Assembly: GCA_043758025.1 (NCBI GenBank)
Contig: JAYVOH010000025.1
Coordinates: forward strand, 1-64,000
Origin: VFKE01 sp043758025
Lineage (GTDB): Bacteria; Verrucomicrobiota; Verrucomicrobiia; Verrucomicrobiales; Verrucomicrobiaceae
Length of the DNA stretch: 64,000 nt
Direction: 5' to 3'
Position numbers and translations under genes: made by a program. This document shows positions 42,382-53,776 of this stretch, one piece after another (position 1 is the stretch's first letter; each line of letters opens with the position of its first letter). The notes beneath the pieces were generated by a model. It saw only the letters and a list, made by a program, of their open reading frames with translations, was not told the origin of the DNA and did not search any database.

Positions 42382-42711
42382 TCAATGACGGTGCGCTCCG
42401 CCATCGCAATTGCAGCCACCCTTGGGATGGCCGGGTTTGCAACCGCAGCTTTTGTGCGTGCAGTAGCAGTGCTCATGAACTTCCACTTTCTTCTGGGGCG
42501 CGGCGCGGCGTGAATCCTGCCGGTAACGGTAGTCGTCATGATCATGATGATAATCATTTCGAGAGCCGCAGCCGTTGTCGTAGTAACGGCTTCCGCCCCC
42601 GTAGCCGCCCCCGTAGCCGCCCCCGTAGCCGGGGCCGGCAAGTTCAGCGCAAGAAACCAGACCAAATGCGAGGACGACGGAGAGTGCTAACTTTGCGAAA
42701 AGCGATTTCAT
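42382..42711 (-). CDS. Small lipoprotein with Gly-Tyr repeats and a Cys/His-rich end
   Basis: A 109-residue lipoprotein: signal with lipobox LVSC (Cys 21), then GYGGGYGGGYGGG, a His/Asp/Tyr-rich middle (HHDHDDYRYRQD) and a C-terminal cluster of six Cys and several His (HCYCTHKSCGCKPGHPKGG and so on). It probably binds metal ions or forms disulfides at the outer membrane. No family recognised. DNA at 42597-42633 is a short triplicated GTAGCCGCCCCC-type repeat encoding the Gly-Tyr units. Confidence 0.75.
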   Translation of the reverse strand: MKSLFAKLALSVVLAFGLVSCAELAGPGYGGGYGGGYGGGSRYYDNGCGSRNDYHHDHDDYRYRQDSRRAAPQKKVEVHEHCYCTHKSCGCKPGHPKGGCNCDGGAHRH

Positions 42712-42869
42712 ATCAGTATGCCACCAGATTCGGGAGATTTTTCAAGTTCATTCGCAGCATAAATTGCGCTTTTCATGATCGGTCTTTCCAGTATGGTATG
42801 CTTTCACCGGCAAGGCGGTCTGAGTTCCCCGCAACATCTTCAAACAATTCAAACGTGATCACCCAACGC

Positions 42870-43763
42870 ATGTTCTTCTCCATCTGGCTCGGAATCATCC
42901 TCAGCGTCGGTCAGACCGGCTGTTCGACCACAAATCATGGCGCTCCAACTCCTGTAGCCTACGCCCCTTTGACCGAAGCCCGTTATGGTGCTGCCGTGGC
43001 CCCTGCCGGGCCGTCTGCGCCAGCCCGTGGCTTGAGAAATCTGGATTCCTCAATGGTGCCCAAGGTTCCGCCGCCAGGCGCGAAGGTGGTTTATAATTCC
43101 ATCCACACCAGCGAGCCTTACATTGCCCTCACGTTCGATGACGGTCCGCATGTGACGAACACTCCGCGTCTGCTCGACATGCTGCGGGATCGCAACATCA
43201 AGGCCACCTTTTTTGTCGTTGGGAAATGCGCCCAGGAATATCCGCATCTCATCCGCCGCATCCTGGCCGAGGGACATGAAATCGGGAACCACACATGGAC
43301 TCATCGTTCTCTCCCCACTCTTTCAGAAGCGAGCGCGCATGATGAACTGGTGAAGACCGCGAAGGCCGTGGAGGACGCCTCCGGTTATCACATCCGCGTC
43401 ATGCGCCCGCCCTATGGTGCCACGAATCTGCGGCTAAAAAAAACGTGCTATGATGACTTCGGCTATCCTACCATCCTCTGGGATGTGGATCCCTTCGACT
43501 GGAAGCGCCCCGGTGCTTCCGTTGTGAAAAGCCGCATCCTGGCCGGCACCCGCCCGGGTTCCATCATCCTTTGCCATGACATTCATCAGCAAACGATCGA
43601 CGCCATGCCGGATACACTCGACACACTCTTGTCGAAAGGGTATCGTTTTGTCACCGTGAGCCAGCTTCTCAATCTGGAAGCGGCTGGTGCGGCACAGGCT
43701 GCCAACACCGTTCCGCAACCAGCGGCAACTGCCTTCGAGCCGATGGCGCAAACAGGCTTGTGA
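42870..43763 (+). CDS. Polysaccharide deacetylase (NodB-domain lipoprotein)
   Basis: A 297-residue carbohydrate esterase family 4 enzyme. The start MFFSIWLGIILSVGQTGCS holds a lipobox (QTGC). NodB domain: metal/catalytic Asp in ALTFDDGPH, His pair in NHTWTH, RPPYGA, DPFDW and the late CHD motif (ILCHDI). It would remove acetyl or N-acetyl groups from murein or another glycan in the periplasm. Alternative starts exist upstream (GTG 42855, ATG 42798), but only the ATG at 42870 gives a normal signal. Confidence 0.85.
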   Translation: MFFSIWLGIILSVGQTGCSTTNHGAPTPVAYAPLTEARYGAAVAPAGPSAPARGLRNLDSSMVPKVPPPGAKVVYNSIHTSEPYIALTFDDGPHVTNTPRLLDMLRDRNIKATFFVVGKCAQEYPHLIRRILAEGHEIGNHTWTHRSLPTLSEASAHDELVKTAKAVEDASGYHIRVMRPPYGATNLRLKKTCYDDFGYPTILWDVDPFDWKRPGASVVKSRILAGTRPGSIILCHDIHQQTIDAMPDTLDTLLSKGYRFVTVSQLLNLEAAGAAQAANTVPQPAATAFEPMAQTGL

Positions 43764-43782
43764 TGCCGCCCGGCTTCGTGCA

Positions 43783-45525
43783 ATGATCGGCCAGGAATAC
43801 TTCGATCTGCGCTCGCGCCTTGGCTCAGCGCTCTATGTGCTCAAAGGTGTGGTGGTCGAGACGGCCGGCCCGGCCGACCACGTCGTCATCCTGGAGAACC
43901 TGATCAACAGCCTCAAAGACCCGTTTGTCTTCGTCGTCGCGGGCGAAGTGAACGTGGGCAAATCCACGTTCCTCAACGCGCTCTTTGGCGCGGATTTCTC
44001 GAAGACCGGCGTGATGCCGACCACGGACAAAATCTGCTTTTTCAAGCACGGCCCGGTTCCGCGCCGCGTGCCCATCACTCCCACGCTGGAGGAGGTTTAC
44101 GTTCCGGCGGATTTCTTGAAGGATTTTCATATCGTGGACACGCCGGGCACGAACTCCATTGAAAGCGATCATCAGGAGATCACGGAAAAATTCGTGCCGG
44201 TGGCGGATCTGGTGATCTTCGTTTTCTCCGCGATGAATCCGTGGGGCGCATCGGCGTGGTCGTTTCTGGAAAAAGTTCACAGCCACTGGATGCGGCACGT
44301 CATGTTCATCCTCCAGCAGTGCGACCTGCGCGCGCCAGAGGAGATCGCGGCCATTCTTGATTACATGCGCCAGCTCTGCCGTCAGCGTTTGGGCACGGAG
44401 TTCCCGATCTTTCCGGTCTCCGCGAAGAAGGCCTATCTCGCGCGCAGCTCCGGTCTGGACCGGGAAAAACTGATGGAAGAGAGCGGCTTCGTCGGACTGG
44501 AACAGCACATTTCCAAATCCATCGCGGGCAGCAGCGTGCGCACTCACAAAATCGCCAACGCCCTGCGTGTCGCGCGGGAAATTCTCGCCGGCCTGCGCGC
44601 CCAGTCCGGCGGACGCATCACGAGCCGCGAGGAAAAATTCCGTGTGCTCGAAGAAATTGAAGGCGCGCTTTCCATGCAATGCCGGCGCACGGTGGACAAG
44701 CTTTCCAGCGCAGTCGAGGTCACGGTCGGCTACTACGAAAAGGGAGCCGAAGAACTCATGTCGCACGTGCGGCGGCAGCTCACCTGTGGGTCCACTTTCG
44801 CCAATTTGCTGGATGAAAAACGCCGGATTGATGAGGAGGGGAAATCGCTTCTCGCGCAATTGCTCACCGCCAGCCAGGAGCGATGGGAGTGCGCCGCAGC
44901 CATTATCGAGGACGATGTAGGGAACGCGGCGGAACATTTAGGTGAAGTGGTCAAGGAGCATCTCAAAGTCCAGTTGCGGGAAGAGCTGCGGCCCGACAAG
45001 GGTTTTTGGGAAGCCCAGCGCCGCCGGTTTCTGGTGCGCATCAGTGATGTTTTTCACAAGCTCCTGGATGGTCTTGATTTGCAAAAACAGATGGCCCCGG
45101 CGTTGGTCTCATCGCGACGCCTGGCCATGGTGCAGGTGGGTATCGCCGTGGGTTCAGTGATCGCAGCGGTGCTCTGTGCGCTCTATGGCCGCTGGTTGGG
45201 CGCGGCCTCCTGCATCGCAGTCGGCGGCCTGCTCTTTGCTGTGGGCTGGAATGTATTCAAAAAAAACCTCATAAGCGCGAGGCGTGGATGCGCCGCCCGG
45301 CTGGAGGCTGTGGGGCCGCAGATGCGCGCATTGCTGGGAGAGCAATTGCGTGAAGAGACGCAGAATCTTTATGAAAGCTTTTCCGGCGTTCTGAAGCCCA
45401 CGCGCGACAAACTTGCGGAGCAGGGACGGCGGCAGATTTCCCAGCACGAACAAATTGGAAATCTCATCCGCACCTTTGCGGAATTGGAAGAAGAGTTGCG
45501 CGCCGTTCCCGTGACACGGGAATAA
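43783..45525 (+). CDS. Dynamin-like GTPase
   Basis: A 580-residue large GTPase of the dynamin superfamily. G1 is GEVNVGKSTF (near residue 53), G3 is DTPGTN, and G4 is a weak QCDLR in place of NKxD. Helical stalk regions follow (~280-440), and two hydrophobic helices near the C-terminus (VQVGIAVGSVIAAVLCALYG and GAASCIAVGGLLFAVGWNVF) could insert into membrane, as in bacterial dynamin-like proteins. It may remodel or patch membrane. It starts 19 bases after the deacetylase; the frame can be read from further upstream but the ATG at 43783 is the natural start. Confidence 0.85.
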   Translation: MIGQEYFDLRSRLGSALYVLKGVVVETAGPADHVVILENLINSLKDPFVFVVAGEVNVGKSTFLNALFGADFSKTGVMPTTDKICFFKHGPVPRRVPITPTLEEVYVPADFLKDFHIVDTPGTNSIESDHQEITEKFVPVADLVIFVFSAMNPWGASAWSFLEKVHSHWMRHVMFILQQCDLRAPEEIAAILDYMRQLCRQRLGTEFPIFPVSAKKAYLARSSGLDREKLMEESGFVGLEQHISKSIAGSSVRTHKIANALRVAREILAGLRAQSGGRITSREEKFRVLEEIEGALSMQCRRTVDKLSSAVEVTVGYYEKGAEELMSHVRRQLTCGSTFANLLDEKRRIDEEGKSLLAQLLTASQERWECAAAIIEDDVGNAAEHLGEVVKEHLKVQLREELRPDKGFWEAQRRRFLVRISDVFHKLLDGLDLQKQMAPALVSSRRLAMVQVGIAVGSVIAAVLCALYGRWLGAASCIAVGGLLFAVGWNVFKKNLISARRGCAARLEAVGPQMRALLGEQLREETQNLYESFSGVLKPTRDKLAEQGRRQISQHEQIGNLIRTFAELEEELRAVPVTRE

Positions 45526-45576
45526 TCTGCGGAAAGTCTTGTTTGCGCCTCGCGGCTGCGTTTGCTTTGATGCGTG

Positions 45577-46485
45577 ATGCCAGACCAACCGCAAATACCC
45601 GCAGCCGTTGCCAGCAAGACGCGCGCCTTTGCCCCGCGTCTGGTGAGCACGGTGGCCTTGTTAGGGCTGATTGGCGGCGCGCTGGCCTTTCATCTGGACT
45701 GGCCGTGGGTGGTGATCATTGTCCTCTTCGGCATGCTCGGCACCTGGGAATATGTGCGGCTGCGGCACGATGACGAGGGAGCGCGCGCCTATGGAATTCT
45801 CCTTCTGATGGTCAGCGCAGCCTACTGGGCGGCGGCGGCGTGGATGGGATTCCGCTCTCGCGGTGCAGCCCTTCCTGCGAATGCGGAAGCGATACCTTTC
45901 TGGCTGGATGCGCTCGCGGTTCTGGTGGTCATGCAGGGCGCGTTCGCGCTCACGCTCTGCCGTCCTCTCGAAGGAGAGCGCACCCTGCGGCGCATCTTGG
46001 GCACAGTGCTGGGCTTTGTTTACTCCGCACTGACCGGCGGATTTTTTCTGCGCATCCTGTTCCACGGCGCTGATGGTGCGCATCTTTTGCTGCTAGTCAT
46101 GCTCGTGGTGAAATTCAGCGACATCGGAGCTTATGTCATCGGCTCATGGCTGGGTCGCCACAAGATGATCCCGCACATCAGCCCGGCGAAATCATGGGAA
46201 GGATTTGGCGGCGCCATCGCGGGCAGTTGTCTGGCAATGGCTGGTTTCATGTGGCTCGACGGCGGAAGGCTCGCGCCACTCACCTGGTCACATGCCATCG
46301 CGTTTCCCGTGTTGCTCTGCCTCGTTGGTGTTTTGGGCGACCTCGCGGAATCGGTGCTCAAGCGCTGCCATCAGGTCAAAGACACGGGACACACCCTGCC
46401 GGGGATCGGCGGCATTCTCGATCTCACGGACAGCATGTTGTTCGCGATTCCCGTGGCCTATTTTTATCTTAAACTGATTTCATAG
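45577..46485 (+). CDS. cdsA: Phosphatidate cytidylyltransferase (CDP-diacylglycerol synthase)
   Basis: A 302-residue membrane enzyme making CDP-diacylglycerol from phosphatidic acid and CTP. Multiple membrane helices are followed by the CdsA signature: SPAKSWEGFGGAIAGS and GDLAESVLKRCHQVKDTG...GGILDLTDSM near the C-terminus. A GTG at 45574 is an alternative start. It is 29 bases upstream of dxr, a common pairing in bacteria. Confidence 0.92.
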   Translation: MPDQPQIPAAVASKTRAFAPRLVSTVALLGLIGGALAFHLDWPWVVIIVLFGMLGTWEYVRLRHDDEGARAYGILLLMVSAAYWAAAAWMGFRSRGAALPANAEAIPFWLDALAVLVVMQGAFALTLCRPLEGERTLRRILGTVLGFVYSALTGGFFLRILFHGADGAHLLLLVMLVVKFSDIGAYVIGSWLGRHKMIPHISPAKSWEGFGGAIAGSCLAMAGFMWLDGGRLAPLTWSHAIAFPVLLCLVGVLGDLAESVLKRCHQVKDTGHTLPGIGGILDLTDSMLFAIPVAYFYLKLIS

Positions 46486-46514
46486 CATCCGAAGTCCGCG
46501 ATCATTTTTCCAAC

Positions 46515-47672
46515 ATGAGCTGCCGCCGTCGCAAAGTCCTCATCCTCGGCTCCACCGGTTCCATCGGAACCAGCGCCTTGAAGGTCGCGCGCGACATCCC
46601 GGATCGAATGGAGATTGTCGGACTGGCCGCGCAACGCAGTGTGGATGCATTAGTGAAGCAAGTTGCGGAGACCGGTGTGAAGCAGGTCGCGGTGACCGAT
46701 CCCGTGGCCGCCAAGAAAGCACGCGCGGCGTTGCCACACGACGTGGAGATTTTTGATGGCGCATCCGGCCTGGTGGAGATCGTGCAGCAATCGGAAGCGG
46801 ACATGGTGCTGGTGGCCATCGTTGGCACGGGGGGTCTCGCTCCAGCCTTGGCGGCCATCGAACTGGGCAAAGACCTTGCCGTGGCCTCGAAGGAAATTCT
46901 GGTCATGGCCGGTGAAACGGTGATGAGCGCGGCGAAACGCAAAAGTATTCTCGTGCTGCCGGTGGACAGCGAGCACAACGCGATTTTCCAATGTCTCGAA
47001 GGTCGCGATCCGGCGCATGTGCGGCGGTTGATCCTCACCGCCAGCGGCGGCCCTTTCCGCCAAGCCAGCGCGGCGGATCTGGAGCACGTCACCGTCGAGC
47101 AGGCCTTGAAACATCCCACGTGGAGCATGGGGCGCAAGATCACGATTGATTCCGCCACGCTGTTCAACAAAGGCTTGGAGATGATCGAGGCCCGCTGGCT
47201 TTTCGGCGTGCCCATGAGCCGCGTGGAAGTGGTGGTGCATCCGCAGAGCATCATTCACAGCATGGTGGAGTTAGTCGATCACTCCGTGCTCGCACAGCTC
47301 AGCCACTCCGACATGTGCTTCCCCATCCAGTATGCCGTCACCTGGCCGGACCGGGTGCCCAACAATCTGCGACCGCTCGACTTTGCGGAGCTCTCGGCCC
47401 TGAATTTTGAGGCACCGCGGGAAGATGTTTTTCCTGCGCTGCGTCTGGCGCGGCACGCCGGAGAAATCGGCGGCACCTTGCCCGCCGTGATGAACGCCGC
47501 CAACGAAGTCGCCGTGGAAGCCTTCCTTAAGCAACGCATCACTTTCCCGGAAATCTGGCGCAGCGTGGAGCGCGTGATGGAGCGGCACACCGTCGCCGAG
47601 CATCCAGCTCTGGAGCAAATCATCGAGGCCGACGCGTGGGCGCGGCGAGTAACTTCAGCGCTGTTTGTTTGA
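46515..47672 (+). CDS. dxr: 1-deoxy-D-xylulose 5-phosphate reductoisomerase
   Basis: A 385-residue NADPH-dependent enzyme of the MEP isoprenoid pathway. Rossmann start KVLILGSTGSIGTSALKV, metal and substrate site PVDSEHNAIFQC, LTASGGPFR and NHP-like VHPQSIIHSMVE are all present. With Dxs encoded at 60698, two MEP enzymes lie in this window. Length matches the family. Confidence 0.96.
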   Translation: MSCRRRKVLILGSTGSIGTSALKVARDIPDRMEIVGLAAQRSVDALVKQVAETGVKQVAVTDPVAAKKARAALPHDVEIFDGASGLVEIVQQSEADMVLVAIVGTGGLAPALAAIELGKDLAVASKEILVMAGETVMSAAKRKSILVLPVDSEHNAIFQCLEGRDPAHVRRLILTASGGPFRQASAADLEHVTVEQALKHPTWSMGRKITIDSATLFNKGLEMIEARWLFGVPMSRVEVVVHPQSIIHSMVELVDHSVLAQLSHSDMCFPIQYAVTWPDRVPNNLRPLDFAELSALNFEAPREDVFPALRLARHAGEIGGTLPAVMNAANEVAVEAFLKQRITFPEIWRSVERVMERHTVAEHPALEQIIEADAWARRVTSALFV

Positions 47673-47705
47673 ATCAACGGACATGTTCCGACGCAAAATC
47701 ACTTT

Positions 47706-47719
47706 GGGGTAAACACCCC
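47706..47719 (+). terminator. Small hairpin after dxr
   Basis: GGGGT-AAAC-ACCCC, five-pair stem with four-base loop, 34 bases after the dxr stop. Short and without U-tract, so its role as terminator is weak. Confidence 0.3.
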
Positions 47720-47755
47720 ATAATACTCGGAGGCATTTTTTGTAATCCTTGGGGC

Positions 47756-47965
47756 ATGAATCCCGGTGAATCCGTTTTGTATCAGGAGAAGTCTTGCGTT
47801 GTGCTGGATCATAATCAGGAAGGCTACTCCCTTGAGGAGGGGCAAGTTCTTCTCGAGGACGTCAAGCACTACGCCACCCGAAGGGGGCGCGTTCGCCATC
47901 TGGCCAATATTGATGCCGGCCATCAGGAGTCGGTAGGCTCATCTCCCGACACTCCTTCCTCGTGA
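47756..47965 (+). CDS. Small hypothetical protein
   Basis: A 69-residue open frame from ATG 47756 with an acidic, hydrophilic composition (SVLYQEKSCVVLDHNQEGYS, then a Glu/Lys helix). No domain recognised. It fits the codon use of the neighbours and is between dxr and a convergent LamG-like gene; could be real but has no strong supporting signal. Confidence 0.4.
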   Translation: MNPGESVLYQEKSCVVLDHNQEGYSLEEGQVLLEDVKHYATRRGRVRHLANIDAGHQESVGSSPDTPSS

Positions 47966-48010
47966 TGCGAAATTCCCGGTTGATCAAGGAGAAGGTCAGC
48001 ATGGCGCTAA

Positions 48011-49180
48011 TCACAACTGCTTCGCGGAGAAGTTGCGAATCCAGCCCATGCATTCCCAGCCCCATGAGATGGCGATACCGCCGTGGTCCAGGGTTTGACC
48101 GCCGATGGTCGCGACCATTTTTTCATCGCCTATGTCCACGATCCTCTCGTCGTCCACCCAGATTTGGATTCGCGTTCCGATGACATCCAAACGAATTTTG
48201 TTTCCCTTCTCCGTATCGATTTTCAATCCCTTCCCGCGGGCCAAGGTTCGTGCACCATCTAAGAGCGGCTGGCTCCATCCGGTTGCTGAGGGAGAGTAAT
48301 GATTGTAGTTGCAAGCAAGCGACCAACTGCCATCGGCAGCGATGCCGAAGCCATAAGAACTTTCCCCTTTCTCGTTCCAACTCTCCTTTGAGTCGGTCAC
48401 ATGAAATGAGATGCCGCAGGACCGATAGTCCGCAGGAAGTCCGTGGGGGTTGAGTGCCGGGCTCACTCCAGTCATTCCCAGCTCAAACTCCACTCTATAG
48501 TCCTTCCAGTCTGGATTTCCGATGTTCGTCACAAGAGTGGGGCTGCGTCCATTGCCCCAATGCCCGTAATTGAATCCGGGCCGCGCTTTGGGCAGTGTGA
48601 CAAGTTTGTCTCCCTGAACTTCAAACATCGTCCGCCACGGCGTCCAGTTCACGTTGCCGAATTTCAGCAGCCCATCACCTGGCGGCAGTTCGCCTTCCTG
48701 CGGCACAGAGAATGTAATCCGGTCGATCTGGTCGAAGTTGATTTTAAGATTGCCCAAAATCGTTTGGATCGGAAAGGTGGAATCCGGCGCGTAATCACCC
48801 GGTTCTGAACCCGGTTGTGGCATGGGATTATTTTTAATCGCCCCTGTAAGCTGGTCGCCATTGCGAAATTTTATCACCACACTCTTATCCTTGTGGCAGA
48901 TTTCAAACTGACGGATTTTGTCCAATAGGAGATCCAGACAAGCAGCCATATTGGAAAACTCCCGAGTTCCGAATGCCTCAGTATAAAAAGGAAGTGTCTT
49001 CTCCAGAGGTTTGCCGACCAGTCTCGAGCCGTCCGTCAATTCCAGCGTGGCGCGCAACTGACCTCGCGCAAGGGGGTGCAAACAATTCTCGTCCTGCGCA
49101 GCCGCGGCCACGACTGCAAGGATGAGCGAGGCTAGGATTACCGGACGGAACCGATGAGGGATGATAGGGCATGTTTTCAT
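48011..49180 (-). CDS. Secreted LamG/DUF1080-like protein
   Basis: A 389-residue exported protein: signal peptide (ILASLILAVVAAAAQ), an N-terminal region (~40-150) with LRATLELTDGSRLVGKP and a second short repeat VVIKFRNGDQLTGAI, and a C-terminal jelly-roll (~185-389) with KDYRVEFELGMTG and IQIWVDDERIVDIGD, as in LamG or DUF1080 (3-keto-disaccharide hydrolase-like) domains. Probably binds or processes a glycan; catalytic residues cannot be assigned. Confidence 0.65.
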   Translation of the reverse strand: MKTCPIIPHRFRPVILASLILAVVAAAAQDENCLHPLARGQLRATLELTDGSRLVGKPLEKTLPFYTEAFGTREFSNMAACLDLLLDKIRQFEICHKDKSVVIKFRNGDQLTGAIKNNPMPQPGSEPGDYAPDSTFPIQTILGNLKINFDQIDRITFSVPQEGELPPGDGLLKFGNVNWTPWRTMFEVQGDKLVTLPKARPGFNYGHWGNGRSPTLVTNIGNPDWKDYRVEFELGMTGVSPALNPHGLPADYRSCGISFHVTDSKESWNEKGESSYGFGIAADGSWSLACNYNHYSPSATGWSQPLLDGARTLARGKGLKIDTEKGNKIRLDVIGTRIQIWVDDERIVDIGDEKMVATIGGQTLDHGGIAISWGWECMGWIRNFSAKQL

Positions 49181-49266
49181 AGTGGTAGCGTAATGGCACC
49201 ACGATGAAGCTGGTCACTTTCTTGTAAAATTGTGTAAGAAATTTGTTTCGTTCTACCCGCGCTGCA

Positions 49267-51747
<2,481 letters not shown>

Positions 51748-51845
51748 AATAAAAACAGTAGTATTAACTAGGACTTATAAAAAAGATTGTCGTGTTGGAC
51801 GCATCGCCGCTTGCGTTGACTAACGTGACGCGCATCATCGCACCT

Positions 51846-52646
51846 ATGCGTGTATTTTCATCTGGAATCGCCACCGGCCTTGTTTGGCTAGCGTGTTTTG
51901 TTTTGAGAAATCATGCTGAGGAAATCCGGCGCGCAGTTCCCGCGAACGAGGTTGCGCTAGTGCAAGAAATTCGCCGAGCTGCACCATCTGATGAAGTTCC
52001 GCCGCAGAAGGTTCCGTCCGACAACATACCAGGGGTCATCGAGCGCGGGCCGGACTCGGAGCCTTGTGTCGCCCTGACACTCGATGCCGGATCGGAAGCA
52101 GGCCCGGTGCCGCAGATGCTGGAGACGCTTCGTTCACGCCATATCAAGATCACGTTCTTTGTCACCGGAGATTTCGTCGCCACTTATCCTGACATTGTCA
52201 GGCAGATCGCGGCGGACGGACACGAGTTCGGCAATCACTCGCTGACGCATCCCGATCTGCGCAAGGTGAGCGACATGCAGATTCGTCATGAACTGGAGGC
52301 CACCGAGCAGTTGCTCAAGCTCACCACCGGCAAGACCACGCGTCCTTTTTTCCGTCCGCCCTACGGCGAGTATGACAACCGCGTGTTGCGTCTGGCGCAG
52401 CAACACGGATACACCACCGTATGCTGGTCGCTCGACAGCCTTGATTCCGTGGGCGTGAGCAAATCTCCGCGCTTTCTGGTGGAGCGCATCACCTCCCGGC
52501 TTGGAGTCAATGAAGTGCGCGGTGCGATCGTTCTCATGCATTGCGACAGCAACGCCACCGCCACCGCGCTGCCGGTGATCCTCGATCACTTCAAGTCGCT
52601 TAAACTCGATGTGGTTCCGTTGTCGAGACTGCTGGGTGCGAAATGA
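51846..52646 (+). CDS. Polysaccharide deacetylase-like protein with altered first motif
   Basis: A 266-residue NodB-family protein with a membrane/signal segment (SGIATGLVWLACFVL). NodB motif 1 is ALTLDAGSEAG: the usual Asp-Asp pair is Asp-Ala, so one metal/catalytic Asp is missing. Motif 2 NHSLTH, motif 3 RPPYGEYD and the rest of the fold are intact. This LDAGS variant recurs in a subfamily of uncertain activity. It stands before the QueG gene. Frame opens at 51792 but ATG at 51846 begins the signal. Confidence 0.8.
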   Translation: MRVFSSGIATGLVWLACFVLRNHAEEIRRAVPANEVALVQEIRRAAPSDEVPPQKVPSDNIPGVIERGPDSEPCVALTLDAGSEAGPVPQMLETLRSRHIKITFFVTGDFVATYPDIVRQIAADGHEFGNHSLTHPDLRKVSDMQIRHELEATEQLLKLTTGKTTRPFFRPPYGEYDNRVLRLAQQHGYTTVCWSLDSLDSVGVSKSPRFLVERITSRLGVNEVRGAIVLMHCDSNATATALPVILDHFKSLKLDVVPLSRLLGAK

Positions 52647-52670
52647 GCCAGACGGGTTTATCCTCGCTGC

Positions 52671-53735
52671 GTGCCGGATGATGTAATCAAACCCCAACTG
52701 CGCGAGTTGGCGCAGAGCCTCGGCTTTAGCGACTGCCGCATCGCGCGCGCGATGCCCGCCGCGCATCGAGATCTTTTTGAGCAATGGATCGCCGAGGGAA
52801 AGCACGGTGACATGGCCTGGATGGCGCGAAACATCGAGCGCCGAGGCGATCCGCGCGAAGTTTTGCCGGGTGCGAAGTCGGTGGTCGTTTTTGCGTTGAA
52901 CTATCATCAGGGCATGGCGCAACCCGGCGCGCTGGAGGGCCGCATCGCGCGTTATGCATGGAATGATGACTACCATGATTTGATTGAAACGAAGCTCGAA
53001 GCCGTGGATGCGTTCCTAAAATCCCACGGTGGCACGCAGCGTTACTATGTGGACACCGGGCCAGTGCTGGAGCGTGACTTCGCGGGCGAATCCGGTCTTG
53101 GTTGGAACGGGAAAAGCACCATGCAGATTCACCGCTCGCTCGGCACATGGTTTTTCCTCGCGGAGATTATCACCACGCTGGAGCTGGCCACAGATGAACC
53201 GGAGAAAGATCACTGCGGAAAATGCACGCGCTGCATCACCGCCTGTCCCACGCAGGCCATCACTGCGCCGCGCCGGCTCGATGCCCGGCGTTGCGTCTCG
53301 TATCTCACCATCGAGCACAAGGGCGCGATCCCACTTGAGTTTCGCAGGGCCATCGGCAATCGCATTTATGGCTGCGACGACTGCCTTGCCGCGTGTCCGT
53401 GGAACAAGTTCGCGCAGACATCACGCGAGGCCGCATTCCAGGCGCGCGAGCAAATCTTTGCGATGAAGCTGCGTGATTTTCTCCAGCTCACGGATGACGA
53501 ATTCCGTGCGCTGTTTCGCAAGTCGCCCATCAAACGCATCAAGCGCCCCGCCTTTCTGCGCAACGTCTGTGTCGCCCTCGGCAATGTGGGCACGGCGGAG
53601 GATGTCCCCGCGTTGGAGATTGCCGTCGCTGACGGGCATCCACTCATCGCGGAGCATGCGCAGTGGGCGCTGGAGGAGATTCACTCAAGAACCAAGCCCT
53701 CAGACTTTTCTACATCCTTGAATAAAAAGCCTTGA
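52671..53735 (+). CDS. queG: Epoxyqueuosine reductase
   Basis: A 354-residue cobalamin- and iron-sulfur-dependent enzyme making queuosine in tRNA. Start is a GTG. N-terminal QueG domain with GDMAWMARNIERR and VVFALNYHQG, GNGKS-like LGWNGKSTMQIH, then two 4Fe-4S clusters CGKCTRCITACPTQAI and CDDCLAACPWNKFA, and a C-terminal HEAT-like repeat. Length fits the family. 24 bases downstream of the deacetylase gene. Confidence 0.93.
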   Translation: MPDDVIKPQLRELAQSLGFSDCRIARAMPAAHRDLFEQWIAEGKHGDMAWMARNIERRGDPREVLPGAKSVVVFALNYHQGMAQPGALEGRIARYAWNDDYHDLIETKLEAVDAFLKSHGGTQRYYVDTGPVLERDFAGESGLGWNGKSTMQIHRSLGTWFFLAEIITTLELATDEPEKDHCGKCTRCITACPTQAITAPRRLDARRCVSYLTIEHKGAIPLEFRRAIGNRIYGCDDCLAACPWNKFAQTSREAAFQAREQIFAMKLRDFLQLTDDEFRALFRKSPIKRIKRPAFLRNVCVALGNVGTAEDVPALEIAVADGHPLIAEHAQWALEEIHSRTKPSDFSTSLNKKP

Positions 53736-53776
53736 GAATAGGGTGATTGCATATTGTTTCACATTTAACTTTCCAA

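Noticed and set aside
43825..44937. 370-codon minus-strand frame over the dynamin-like gene
   Set aside because: Shadow of a gene with G1 and G3 motifs; no recognisable protein features.
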